A DNA stretch of 64,000 bases from Arcobacter cryaerophilus gv. crypticus. GTDB taxonomy: Bacteria; Campylobacterota; Campylobacteria; Campylobacterales; Arcobacteraceae. A program made the translations under genes and the position numbers. The notes beneath the pieces are model-generated. The model was not told the origin of the DNA. It did no database searches and saw only the letters and a list, made by a program, of their open reading frames with translations. Below are positions 55,871-64,000 of the stretch, piece by piece (the first letter of the stretch is position 1; each line of letters begins with the position of its first letter). Where the stretch lies: the NCBI RefSeq assembly GCF_002993025.1, contig NZ_NXGI01000002.1:1-64000 (forward strand), in the 5' to 3' direction.

Positions 55871-55990
55871 TTAATTCTCCTCAAATTTATCATTTTGTTT
55901 ATCATCTTTATTGTGAATATAAAATCCAATAGCACTAGAAAGTACTACAACTATTATAAAAATAATTAAAGCTATTTCAAGAATCTCCAT
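55871..55990 (-). CDS. 39-residue single-helix membrane protein
   Basis: A short frame begins at ATG 55990 with an AAGGAG site and codes for [20 protein letters not shown], followed by [19 protein letters not shown]. It has one transmembrane helix (residues 3-23) and a charged cytoplasmic tail. It starts inside the last codons of rlmN and ends one base before the gltX start, so it is bracketed by tight coupling in an rlmN-small protein-gltX operon. Function unknown. Confidence 0.65.
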   Translation of the reverse strand: MEILEIALIIFIIVVVLSSAIGFYIHNKDDKQNDKFEEN

Positions 55991-57059
55991 TTAACTCCTT
56001 CTCTTTTAACTGTCCACAAGCTGCACTTATATCCAATCCTTTTGATTCTCTAATTGTGCAAATAACACTTTTAGAGTTTAAAAAATCTTTAAATCTCATC
56101 ATATCAGCTTCTTGAGGTCTTTGATAAGTTGTTCCAGGATATGGATTAAAATATATTAGATTCACTTTTGCTTGAATTCCATCTAGTAATTTTACAAGTT
56201 TTTTAGCGGCATCTAAACTATCGTTTTTATCTTTTATAACCAAATACTCAAACATAACTTTTTTTCTAGTATCAACTGGAAACTCTTTAACAGCTTCAAT
56301 AATACTTGCAATATTATAAGCTTTGTTCATAGGAATAAGCTCACTTCTTAACTCATCATCAACAGCATGAAGTGAAATAGCTAGTTGAATTTGTAAATCT
56401 TTTTCACCAAGTTTTTTGATTTTACTTGCAATTCCTGAAGTTGAAACTGTTTGTCTTCTTCTACTTATTGCTAAACCATCAAGTTCTGAAAATATTTCTA
56501 CTGCTTTTACAAAGTTGTCAAAATTATCAAGAGGTTCACCCATTCCCATATAAACAATATTTAAAGCTTTGTTTTCAGCTATTTCATTGTCTCTTTTTAT
56601 ATGTACTATTTGAGCTATGTACTCTCCAACTGTAAGATTTCTTACGAATCCACCTTTTGCTGTTAGACAAAATGAACATCCAACTTTACATCCAACTTGA
56701 CTTGAAATACAAACTGTATACTTTTCACTTCTTACAATTTGTCCATCTTCATCAATCTTTTTATCTTTCATTAAAAGTAAAACAGCTTCAATAGTGTGAT
56801 TATCTCTTAATTTAAAAAGATATTTAATACTTCCATCACGACTTTGCTCTTTTTTTATAACTTGCAAAATATCAATTGGATAGTTTGTTTTTAAATCTTC
56901 AATTAACTCTTTTGGAAGATTTTTCATATCATCATAAGAGTTTGCGTACTTTTTATAAAGCCAATTATAAACTTGCTTTGCTCTAAATGATGGTTTTAAT
57001 TTCTCTTTTAATTCATCTAATGTGTAATCATATATAGATGATAATATCTCTTTTGTCAT
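55977..57059 (-). CDS. rlmN: Dual-specificity RNA methyltransferase RlmN
   Basis: RlmN methylates A2503 of 23S rRNA and A37 of some tRNAs using radical SAM chemistry. The 360-residue protein has the CxxxCxxC cluster motif in [16 protein letters not shown] near residue 125, and the methylatable cysteine near the end in [12 protein letters not shown]. The stretches [15 protein letters not shown] and [10 protein letters not shown] also match. Its start abuts the nucleoside phosphorylase stop. Confidence 0.95.
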   Translation of the reverse strand: MTKEILSSIYDYTLDELKEKLKPSFRAKQVYNWLYKKYANSYDDMKNLPKELIEDLKTNYPIDILQVIKKEQSRDGSIKYLFKLRDNHTIEAVLLLMKDKKIDEDGQIVRSEKYTVCISSQVGCKVGCSFCLTAKGGFVRNLTVGEYIAQIVHIKRDNEIAENKALNIVYMGMGEPLDNFDNFVKAVEIFSELDGLAISRRRQTVSTSGIASKIKKLGEKDLQIQLAISLHAVDDELRSELIPMNKAYNIASIIEAVKEFPVDTRKKVMFEYLVIKDKNDSLDAAKKLVKLLDGIQAKVNLIYFNPYPGTTYQRPQEADMMRFKDFLNSKSVICTIRESKGLDISAACGQLKEKELNGDS

Positions 57060-57610
57060 TATTCTTCTGCTTTTATTTTAATTATATTTTTATCTATTAA
57101 ATATTGTGTTAGTTTTTCCATGGCGGTTTTATGATTTTTTAAAAAATCACTATGTGCATCTTCATTTGTATAATTTGTAACTACAAAAATACCAAAAGCT
57201 GGTATTTCAAACTCTTTTGCAACACTTAAAACTGAAAAAAATTCCATATTTTCTAATTCGACATTGTATTGTAAAAACTCTTTTGATAAAGTTTGATTTT
57301 TACTTATATAGTTTGAGCTATTTACAACTACTTCGCTTTTTGTTAAATTTGTATCAATTCTAACTGCATTATCTATTGGAGTATATGAAAAATTTTCTAA
57401 AAAACTTAACTCTATATTTGATGAATTTTTTGATTCAACAATATCAAAAATATTATGATTCCCATAGCTTCCAGCACTTCCAATAAACAAAATAAATTCT
57501 GGTCTATCAAATAGGCAAATTTTTGTTAAATTTATTGCGCTAGAAACTAATCCAACACCTATTGATTTAGCAAAAGCAAATGTTTCTTGATTTCCAGCAC
57601 TTACAATCAC
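57059..57610 (-). CDS. Nucleoside phosphorylase superfamily protein
   Basis: The 183-residue protein starts with GTG at 57610, four bases overlapping the SIMPL gene stop. It has the phosphorylase pattern: [60 protein letters not shown] and [20 protein letters not shown]. It may be a purine nucleoside or MTA/SAH nucleosidase relative, but it is short. A 10-bp tandem repeat crosses its start. Confidence 0.78.
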   Translation of the reverse strand: MIVSAGNQETFAFAKSIGVGLVSSAINLTKICLFDRPEFILFIGSAGSYGNHNIFDIVESKNSSNIELSFLENFSYTPIDNAVRIDTNLTKSEVVVNSSNYISKNQTLSKEFLQYNVELENMEFFSVLSVAKEFEIPAFGIFVVTNYTNEDAHSDFLKNHKTAMEKLTQYLIDKNIIKIKAEE

Positions 57611-58299
57611 TTACAATCCAGTACAAAATTTGTATTTATTTTTATGATTTCTTCTGTATTTATTGGTGAAATATTTATTGATTCAGATTTATTAACCATA
57701 TCTAAAGAAGAACTCATAACTCTATTTTTAAAAGTAGGGTAGTTAAAATCTTCGTTTATATTTACATTTTTAACTTCGCATTTTTTTCCAATCTTATTTG
57801 AAAGTTCTTTTGTATAATTTCCTATCCATAATAAAACATCAATTCTTAACTCATCAATGTTTTTATTTTGTAAATTTTCACTAATGTCCCAAGATAAATT
57901 TGAGATATTCACTTTGATATCATCTGATTTAAAACTATCTTTTAAAGCTAGTAAATCATCTAAAAAATCGTTTATTTCTTTTGCTTCTTTTGACTCTGCT
58001 TGGAATCTTGTATTTGCTATGAATCCTTTAAATATTGATTTATTATTCTCATAATCATATTTTGGAGTCAAATTATAATTTGTATTTTTTATTGTAATAT
58101 TTTTTGTATTCTTTAAAAAAGTATTAAATTTTTCTATTTCAATATTTACACTTTTTTCATCTTTTTTTTCAACACTTATATTTATATTTGTTGTTAATAA
58201 ATCTGGATTTACAACTTTTGAAAATGATTTATTAAAATTTATTTCATAAGAAAAAGCTAAAATTGGTAAAAATATAACAGTTGCTAATATCTTTTTCAT
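57607..58299 (-). CDS. SIMPL-domain (DUF541) periplasmic protein
   Basis: The start at 58299 follows GGATATAAA and gives a signal peptide (MKKILATVIFLPILAFS). The mature protein of about 210 residues matches the SIMPL (DUF541) domain of Campylobacterota periplasmic proteins: INISVEKKDEKSVNIEIEKF, NYNLTPKYDYENNKSIFKGF, FQAESKEAKEINDFLDDLLA. Function is not settled. It overlaps hisF and the phosphorylase gene at its ends or nearly so. Confidence 0.78.
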   Translation of the reverse strand: MKKILATVIFLPILAFSYEINFNKSFSKVVNPDLLTTNINISVEKKDEKSVNIEIEKFNTFLKNTKNITIKNTNYNLTPKYDYENNKSIFKGFIANTRFQAESKEAKEINDFLDDLLALKDSFKSDDIKVNISNLSWDISENLQNKNIDELRIDVLLWIGNYTKELSNKIGKKCEVKNVNINEDFNYPTFKNRVMSSSLDMVNKSESINISPINTEEIIKINTNFVLDCK

Positions 58300-58300
58300 T

Positions 58301-59062
58301 TTATATCCTAACATTTATATTGTTTTTTTGTAAATATCTTTTTAAATCCATAATATCTACCTCTTTAAAGTGGAAAATTGAAGCAGCAAGTGCAGCATCA
58401 GCTCCAGCTTCAAAAGCATCTTTAAAATGCTCCATTTTTCCAGCTCCACCACTTGCAATTACTGGAATATTTACAATTTTTGAAATCTCTTTTGTAATAT
58501 CTAAATCAAAACCTTGCTTAACTCCATCTGTATCCATAGAAGTTAATAAAATCTCTCCTGCACCTCTTTTTTCAACTTCTTTTGCCCAAGATATTGCATC
58601 AAGTCCTGTATCTTCTCTTCCACCTTTTACAAAAACATGATAAGAGCCATTTGCTACTTTTTTTACATCAATTGCTACAACAATACATTGACTTCCAAAT
58701 CTTTTTGCTCCATCATCTATTAAGTTTGGTGTTTTAACAGCACTTGAGTTTATAGATATTTTGTCACATCCTACATTTAATAGTGCATAAATATCATCTA
58801 AACTTCTTATTCCTCCACCAACAGTTAATGGAATAAATACCTCTTTGGCAACATTTTTAACAATATCTACAATAGTTCCTCTATTTTCTACACTTGCACT
58901 AATATCTAAAAATGTTAACTCATCAGCACCTTCATCGTTGTATCTTTTTGCTATTTCAACTGGATCTCCAGCATCTTTTAATCCTACAAAGTTTACACCT
59001 TTTACAACTCTTCCGTTGTTTACATCTAAACATGGGATTATTCTTTTTGTTAGATTATTCAA
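58301..59062 (-). CDS. hisF: Imidazole glycerol phosphate synthase subunit HisF
   Basis: HisF is the cyclase subunit in histidine synthesis. The 253-residue TIM barrel has [20 protein letters not shown] with the catalytic aspartate, [11 protein letters not shown], and the second catalytic aspartate in [15 protein letters not shown]. The end [15 protein letters not shown] and ALAASIFHF complete the phosphate sites. It stands divergent to rsmA. Confidence 0.96.
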   Translation of the reverse strand: MNNLTKRIIPCLDVNNGRVVKGVNFVGLKDAGDPVEIAKRYNDEGADELTFLDISASVENRGTIVDIVKNVAKEVFIPLTVGGGIRSLDDIYALLNVGCDKISINSSAVKTPNLIDDGAKRFGSQCIVVAIDVKKVANGSYHVFVKGGREDTGLDAISWAKEVEKRGAGEILLTSMDTDGVKQGFDLDITKEISKIVNIPVIASGGAGKMEHFKDAFEAGADAALAASIFHFKEVDIMDLKRYLQKNNINVRI

Positions 59063-59132
59063 TTGTAATTCCTTAAAAATTAGTTAAAGATATTACCTAA
59101 ATGTAAGTTAAAAAAAGATATACTCTTGTTTC

Positions 59133-59930
59133 ATGGAAAAAATAAAAGCAAAAAAAGAGTTTGGTCAAAACTTTTTAAAAGATAGTTCAATATTAGATAA
59201 AATCATCCAATCGATGCCCCATAACAATAATCATATTGTAGAAATCGGGCCTGGCTTAGGTGATTTAACTAAAAACTTAGTTAAATACAAAGATGTGACA
59301 GCTTATGAGGTTGATACCGATTTAATCGGTATCTTAAAGTCGAAATTTGCAAATGAGATAGAGAGTAAAAAATTCATACTAAAACATATTGATGTTTTAA
59401 GAGCTTGGGATGAGCTGAAGTTTTTACATGATGGTAAATATGACTTAATAGCAAACTTACCATACTATATCGCAACAAATGTTATATTAAGAGCTTTTGA
59501 AGATGAACTTTGTGAACACATTATTGTAATGGTTCAAAAAGAAGTAGCACAAAAGTTTACTGCAAAAGTAAATGATAAAGAGTATTCTTCTTTAGGGATA
59601 ATTACCGAACTTATCTCTAAAGAGTCAAAAATACTTTTTGATGTTCCTTCTACGGCATTTGACCCAATGCCTAAAGTTACATCTTCTGTTCTTTATATAA
59701 AAAAAGATTTATCTCTAAAATTTGATAAAGATTTAAATAAGTTTTTAAAAGTTTGTTTCGTGCAACCAAGAAAAAAATTATCAAAAAATCTTAGTTCAAT
59801 TTTAGAAAAATCTAAAATTTTAGCTCTTTATGAAGAGTTAGATTTAAACGACAACTTAAGACCTCATGAAGTTAGTTCATCTTTGTATAGCCAAATGCAT
59901 ACAAAGGTAAAAAATGGAAGAGATAAATAA
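59133..59930 (+). CDS. rsmA: 16S rRNA dimethyladenosine transferase RsmA
   Basis: RsmA (KsgA) dimethylates two adjacent adenines near the 3' end of 16S rRNA. The 265 residues show AKKEFGQNFLKDSSIL, the SAM motif EIGPGLGDLTKNL and the catalytic NLPYYIAT motif. It overlaps the RNase J gene by 17 bases. Its start is ATG at 59133 after a short leader; no ribosome site of strength is visible. Confidence 0.95.
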   Translation: MEKIKAKKEFGQNFLKDSSILDKIIQSMPHNNNHIVEIGPGLGDLTKNLVKYKDVTAYEVDTDLIGILKSKFANEIESKKFILKHIDVLRAWDELKFLHDGKYDLIANLPYYIATNVILRAFEDELCEHIIVMVQKEVAQKFTAKVNDKEYSSLGIITELISKESKILFDVPSTAFDPMPKVTSSVLYIKKDLSLKFDKDLNKFLKVCFVQPRKKLSKNLSSILEKSKILALYEELDLNDNLRPHEVSSSLYSQMHTKVKNGRDK

Positions 59931-61935
59931 AGAAGAAATTTCAAAAAACAATGAAATAAAAACAAGTGAAACAAGAGAAGAGTTATCAAGTACTGTAAGT
60001 CCTGAAAAAAAAGAGTTCATTCCTAGAACACCTAGACCTCCTAGAGTTCAAAACCCTAAAGAAAATGTTGAAAATGGTGCTACGCTTGAACAAAGTGTAG
60101 AAAAAAAACCTCCTTTTAAGAAGAAAAAACCAAATAATAAACCAAGATTTATAAGTAAAGATTTACCTATAACTGGTGATGGTTGGACAAATGACCTTAA
60201 AAAAGCTTATATGGTAAATGAAAAAATTCATAAAGATAGATTAAATCCACACTATAAATTAAATCTAAATACAAATGCCAAACTTAGAATCACTCCACTT
60301 GGTGGATTAAATGAAATTGGTGGAAATATGATGGTTGTTGAGACTGAAAATGAAGCAATTATTGTTGACGTTGGAATGAGTTTCCCTGATGAAAATATGC
60401 ATGGAGTTGATATTTTAATTCCAGATTTTACATATCTTAGAGAAATAAAAGATAAAATTGTTGCTGTTATTATTACTCACGGACATGAAGACCATATTGG
60501 AGCAATGCCATATTTATTCAAAGAAATGCAATTTCCAATCTATGGTTCACCGCTTCCTTTGGAGATGATTGGAAGTAAGTTTGATGAGCATAAAATGAGA
60601 GAACATAGAGCTTTATTTAGAGCTATTTCTAAAAGAACACCAATCAAAATTGGAAATGAATTTGAAATAGAGTGGATGCACGTAACTCACTCAATTATAG
60701 ATTCATCTTGTATTGCTATTAAAACTGCTGCTGGAACTATGATTCATACGGGAGATTTTAAAATAGATCATACTCCATATGATGGTTTTCCAACAGATAT
60801 TCACAGACTTGCTCACTATGGAGAAGAGGGTGTTTTAGTTATGACTTCTGATTCAACTAATTCTCACTCACCTGGATTTACAAAGACTGAAAAAGCTGTT
60901 GGACCAACTTTTGAAAGAATATTTTCAACATCAACAGGAAGAGTTATTATGAGTACATTCTCTTCAAATATACACAGAGTTGCTCAAGCAATTGAAAAAG
61001 CTATAAAATATGGAAGAAAAATTTGTGTAATTGGTCGTTCTATGGAGAAAAACTTAGATATTGCTATGACTTTAGGATATATAAAATTTCCTAAAGACCA
61101 ATTTATTGAAGCTCACGAAATAAATAAATATGTAGATAAAGAGATTATGATTGTAACAACGGGAAGTCAAGGTGAGTCAATGAGTGCTTTATATAGAATG
61201 GCAATTCATGAGCATAGACATGTAAAAATTAAACCTGAAGATCAAATAATTTTATCAGCAAAAGCAATTCCAGGAAATGAAGGAAGTGTGTCTGAGATTA
61301 TTAACCATCTTTTAAAAGCTGGTGCAAAAGTTGCTTATCAAGATTATACAGATATTCACGTATCTGGACACGCTGCTCAAGAAGAGCAAAAATTAATGTT
61401 AAGACTTGTTAAGCCTAAATTCTTCTTACCAGTTCATGGAGAGTACAATCATGCACTAAAACATGGAGAAACTGGAGTTGATTGTGGTGTTTTAGAAAGA
61501 AATGTTTATGTTATGGCTGATGGTGAGCAAATTGAAGTAAATCCTAAATATCTTAAAAAAGTAAAAAGTGTAAAAAGTGGAAAAGTTTATATTGATAATC
61601 AACTAAACCATAAAATATCTGATGATGTTGTTATTGATAGACAAACAATGGCAAAAGAAGGTATTGTTATGATAATTGCTCAAATAAATGAAAACGATAG
61701 AACTCTTGCAACAAAACCTAAAGTTGCTACATTTGGATTTATATCTGATAAGCAAGATAGATTTTTTACAAATGAGGTAGAAGAAATTTTAAATACTTTC
61801 CTTTTAAATGCAAAACCTGGGATATTTAAAAATAGTAGAATCTTAGAAGATGAGCTTAGAAAAGTTGTTAGAAAACATTGTGTAAGAAAATATAAAAAAT
61901 ATCCAATGATTGTTCCAACAATATTTGTACAATAA
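59914..61935 (+). CDS. rnj: Ribonuclease J with extended N-terminus
   Basis: RNase J is a metallo-beta-lactamase exo/endoribonuclease that acts in mRNA decay. The first 120 residues are a charged, Pro/Lys-rich, probably disordered extension, as in Helicobacter RNase J. The catalytic domain contains the HxHxDH motif in ITHGHEDHIGAMPYL, HTGDFKIDHTP and the beta-CASP stretch MSTFSSNIHRVAQAI. The C-terminus has the HVSGHAAQEEQKLMLRLVKP motif. 673 residues. It overlaps rsmA upstream. Confidence 0.95.
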   Translation: MEEINKEEISKNNEIKTSETREELSSTVSPEKKEFIPRTPRPPRVQNPKENVENGATLEQSVEKKPPFKKKKPNNKPRFISKDLPITGDGWTNDLKKAYMVNEKIHKDRLNPHYKLNLNTNAKLRITPLGGLNEIGGNMMVVETENEAIIVDVGMSFPDENMHGVDILIPDFTYLREIKDKIVAVIITHGHEDHIGAMPYLFKEMQFPIYGSPLPLEMIGSKFDEHKMREHRALFRAISKRTPIKIGNEFEIEWMHVTHSIIDSSCIAIKTAAGTMIHTGDFKIDHTPYDGFPTDIHRLAHYGEEGVLVMTSDSTNSHSPGFTKTEKAVGPTFERIFSTSTGRVIMSTFSSNIHRVAQAIEKAIKYGRKICVIGRSMEKNLDIAMTLGYIKFPKDQFIEAHEINKYVDKEIMIVTTGSQGESMSALYRMAIHEHRHVKIKPEDQIILSAKAIPGNEGSVSEIINHLLKAGAKVAYQDYTDIHVSGHAAQEEQKLMLRLVKPKFFLPVHGEYNHALKHGETGVDCGVLERNVYVMADGEQIEVNPKYLKKVKSVKSGKVYIDNQLNHKISDDVVIDRQTMAKEGIVMIIAQINENDRTLATKPKVATFGFISDKQDRFFTNEVEEILNTFLLNAKPGIFKNSRILEDELRKVVRKHCVRKYKKYPMIVPTIFVQ

Positions 61936-61943
61936 GGTAAAAA

Positions 61944-62906
61944 ATGAACTATAAAGAGATAGTAAAAGAAGTTTTACTTACTGAAGCAAAAGAGCTTGAA
62001 ATTGCTTCAAGCTCTATCTCTTTTGATATTGAAAATATTGTAAATATTATTATAAATTCAAAAGGTAAGCTTATTGTTACAGGAGTTGGAAAATCTGGAC
62101 TAGTTGGCGCAAAAATTGCAGCAACACTAGCAAGTACTGGAACTAGTTCATTTTTTCTTCACCCAACAGAAGCTATGCATGGAGATTTAGGAATGATAGG
62201 AAAAGAAGATATTGTTCTTGCAATTTCTTATAGTGGAGAGAGTGAAGAACTTATCCAAATTCTTCCTCATATAAAAAGATTTAATATTCCATTAATTGCA
62301 ATGGCAAAAGATAAAAACTCAACTTTAGCAAAATATTCAGATTATTTTATAAATATTAATGTAGAAAAAGAGGCTTGTCCACTTGATACTGCTCCAACAT
62401 CATCTACAACATTAACAATGGCAATGGGTGATGCACTTGCTGTTTGTTTGATGAAAAAAAGAGATTTTAAAAAAGAAGATTTCGCATCTTTCCATCCTGG
62501 TGGAAGTTTAGGGAAAAAACTATTTGTAAAGTTAGATGACCTTTTAAGAAAAGAGAATCTTCCTATTGTTTCACGTGAAACAAAATTAAAAGATGCAATA
62601 ATTGTTATGAGTGAAGGGCGACTAGGTTCAGTAATTATTGAAGATGAGAATAAAAAAGTAATTGGTGTTTTAAGTGATGGAGATTTAAGAAGAGCTTTGA
62701 TGAAAGATGGTTTTTCTATAGATTGTAGTGTTGAAACTATTGCAACTTTAAATCCAAGAACATTTGATGATGAAAACCTTTTGGCAAGTGATGCTTTACA
62801 GATTATTGAGAATTATAAAATTCAACTTCTTATAATTACAAATAAAAATAGAGAGCTTAAAGGCTTATTACATATTCACGACCTAATAGAGGCAGGTATA
62901 AAATGA
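61944..62906 (+). CDS. kdsD: Arabinose-5-phosphate isomerase (KpsF/KdsD/GutQ family)
   Basis: This enzyme makes arabinose 5-phosphate for Kdo synthesis of LPS. The 320-residue protein has an SIS domain (IVTGVGKSGLVGAKIAATLA, FFLHPTEAMHGDLGMI, AISYSGESEEL, CPLDTAPTSSTTLTMAMGDA) and two CBS domains (LPIVSRETKLKDAIIVMSEG; NPRTFDDENLLASDALQIIE). Its stop overlaps the pseudouridine synthase start by four bases. Confidence 0.93.
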   Translation: MNYKEIVKEVLLTEAKELEIASSSISFDIENIVNIIINSKGKLIVTGVGKSGLVGAKIAATLASTGTSSFFLHPTEAMHGDLGMIGKEDIVLAISYSGESEELIQILPHIKRFNIPLIAMAKDKNSTLAKYSDYFININVEKEACPLDTAPTSSTTLTMAMGDALAVCLMKKRDFKKEDFASFHPGGSLGKKLFVKLDDLLRKENLPIVSRETKLKDAIIVMSEGRLGSVIIEDENKKVIGVLSDGDLRRALMKDGFSIDCSVETIATLNPRTFDDENLLASDALQIIENYKIQLLIITNKNRELKGLLHIHDLIEAGIK

Positions 62907-63751
62907 AAAACGAAACAAGAAAAGAACAAAAAAAAGATATAAAAAAACCAGAAGTAAGAACAAGAGCTGTTGAAGAGTTGAGATTAAACAAATTTATATC
63001 TCATAATAGCAATTACTCAAGAAGAGAAGCAGATGCTTTAATAGCTGAGGGAAAAGTAAAGGTTAACAATCGAGTTATTACAGATTTAGCTACAAAAGTA
63101 AAAGTAAGTGATAAAGTTGAAATTGGTAAAAAAATTATCAAAGAAGACAAAGAGAGAATGTACACTGTAATAGTTTATAATAAGCCAAAAGGTGAATTAG
63201 TAACAAAAAGTGACCCACAAGGTAGAAATACTATTTATGATGGCTTAGAGAGCAAGTATAAGCATTTTATGAGTGTAGGGCGACTTGACTATGCAAGTGA
63301 AGGACTTTTGCTTTTAAGCGATAGCGTAAATGTAGTAAACTCTTTAATGCATTCAAATCTTGAGAGAGTTTATAAAGTAAAAGTAAGTGGTCCAATAGCT
63401 CCAAAAATTGAAATGGCAATGCAAAGAGGATTAGAAATAGAGGATGCTACAAAAGGTGCATATAAAAAAACAAAGATAAAATCAATGAATTTTGCTCCAT
63501 TTTTAGCATATGATATTCAAACAAATGGAGAGAAGATTTCTAAACTAAAAGTAGTAATTAGTGAAGGTAAAAATAGAGAACTAAGAAGATTTTTTGGCTA
63601 TTTTGGACTTGATGTTATGGATTTAAAAAGAGTTGAATATGGTGGAGTTAGTTTAAATAATCTACCAACTGGAAAATCAAGATTTCTTACAAAAGAAGAG
63701 TACAAAAATTTACGAATCTTTTTAAATGAAGAAGATGATAGACTTAGCTAA
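62903..63751 (+). CDS. rluB: Pseudouridine synthase RluB-like
   Basis: RluB-type enzymes make pseudouridine 2605 in 23S rRNA. The 282-residue protein has an N-terminal S4 RNA-binding domain (LRLNKFISHNSNYSRREADA) and the catalytic core with the active-site aspartate in VGRLDYASEGLLLLS. ISEGKNRELRRFFGYFG completes the RsuA/RluB signature. It overlaps rarA by 17 bases. Confidence 0.92.
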   Translation: MKNETRKEQKKDIKKPEVRTRAVEELRLNKFISHNSNYSRREADALIAEGKVKVNNRVITDLATKVKVSDKVEIGKKIIKEDKERMYTVIVYNKPKGELVTKSDPQGRNTIYDGLESKYKHFMSVGRLDYASEGLLLLSDSVNVVNSLMHSNLERVYKVKVSGPIAPKIEMAMQRGLEIEDATKGAYKKTKIKSMNFAPFLAYDIQTNGEKISKLKVVISEGKNRELRRFFGYFGLDVMDLKRVEYGGVSLNNLPTGKSRFLTKEEYKNLRIFLNEEDDRLS

Positions 63752-64000
63752 TAAATATAGACCAACAACACTTGATAGTTTTGTTGGTCAATCTCATATT
63801 ATAAGTAAAGAGAAAGCTCTTTATAAATTAATAAAACAAAAAGATATCCCACACTTATTTTTTTATGGAAAACCTGGAACTGGGAAAACTACTTTAGCAA
63901 AAATTATAGCTCGTGAGATAAGTAGCGATTATCACTATTTTAATGCAACAACATTTAAAATCGAAGATTTAAGAAAGGTATTTGACAGATACAAAAATAG
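63735..64000 (+). CDS. rarA: Replication-associated recombination ATPase RarA (partial, runs off the right edge)
   Basis: From the ATG at 63735 the 88 visible codons give MIDLANKYRPTTLDSFVGQS, an AAA+ clamp-loader-like start, and Walker A FYGKPGTGKTTLAKII. The family is RarA/MgsA, which works at stalled replication forks. It overlaps the rluB gene by 17 bases, suggesting coupling. The rest lies outside the window. Confidence 0.85.
   Translation, partial: MIDLANKYRPTTLDSFVGQSHIISKEKALYKLIKQKDIPHLFFYGKPGTGKTTLAKIIAREISSDYHYFNATTFKIEDLRKVFDRYKN

Noticed and set aside
55870-55935. Upstream extension of gltX
   Set aside because: The extension lies over the 39-codon microprotein, and the ATG at 55869 has a strong ribosome site and begins the conserved HIGH-motif region.

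Overview
The window is a contiguous piece of a very AT-rich chromosome from a Campylobacterota member, most likely Arcobacteraceae (Arcobacter/Aliarcobacter type). The evidence is the ruvC-dnaA-dnaN-gyrB layout with TTCAC-core DnaA boxes on both sides of dnaA, a QueF/RNase J/TypA/ThyX gene set with strongly AT-biased codons, a periplasmic cytochrome SHP/DHC cluster, and no sign of plasmid or phage genes. No rRNA, tRNA, CRISPR array or insertion sequence was seen. One SRP RNA gene is present.

Layout. 1-1040: start of a large LapA-like adhesin (minus strand), running off the left edge, with a retention module and a candidate LapG cleavage site. 1186-3936: an MFS exporter and an MgtC/DUF4010 membrane protein. 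4113-7626: molybdate uptake operon (modA, TOBE protein, modB, modC, methyltransferase). 7630-10302: YqaA-like membrane protein, SRP RNA, a helix-turn-helix protein with queF, and a flavoprotein. 10304-16451: replication origin region, with gyrB, dnaN and dnaA leftward, ruvC and purN rightward, and origin boxes in both dnaA-flanking spacers. 16499-18823: a decayed outer-membrane protein remnant, a large unrecognised protein with an internal repeat, and a small secreted protein. 18877-24745: a leftward run with SHP cytochrome (DUF1924), diheme cytochrome, cytochrome b fused to a second diheme cytochrome but broken by a one-base frameshift, a Spy/CpxP-like protein, a response regulator, a sensor kinase, thyX and a TRIC channel. 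24823-27485: eptA, PAP2 phosphatase and dgkA, a lipid A phosphoethanolamine cassette. 27722-29533: typA.

29633-39659 is the most interesting region. It is a sulfur assimilation locus: an Rrf2 regulator with three cysteines, a sulfate-binding protein, a MoaD/ThiS-like protein, a MoeZ-like E1 enzyme with rhodanese domain, an EAL protein, a chemoreceptor, then CysT, CysW and CysA. Three promoters here are perfect TTGACA-17-TATAAT sequences. Each carries the same 17-bp motif 1-2 bp past the -10 box, which I infer to be the Rrf2 operator. Downstream of two of them lie leader RNA structures, and one leader encodes a 16-residue peptide (MMCDMCKIIYKSEKRK) with a strong ribosome binding site. It looks like a cysteine-sensing leader peptide. 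The MoaD/ThiS-like protein lacks the usual C-terminal Gly-Gly.

39726-46522: hemerythrin, metallophosphoesterase, a small XRE regulator with palindromic sites, a beta-barrel protein, a DUF4410 lipoprotein, a cysteine desulfurase-like enzyme with a saccharopine dehydrogenase-like partner, and YceI. 46583-54086: a copper/silver CusABC-type efflux system with a YtkA-like periplasmic protein and its own two-component system. 54126-64000: housekeeping genes (RRM protein, gltX, a missed 39-residue membrane protein, rlmN, a nucleoside phosphorylase-like gene, a SIMPL protein, hisF, rsmA, RNase J, kpsF/kdsD, rluB and the start of rarA).
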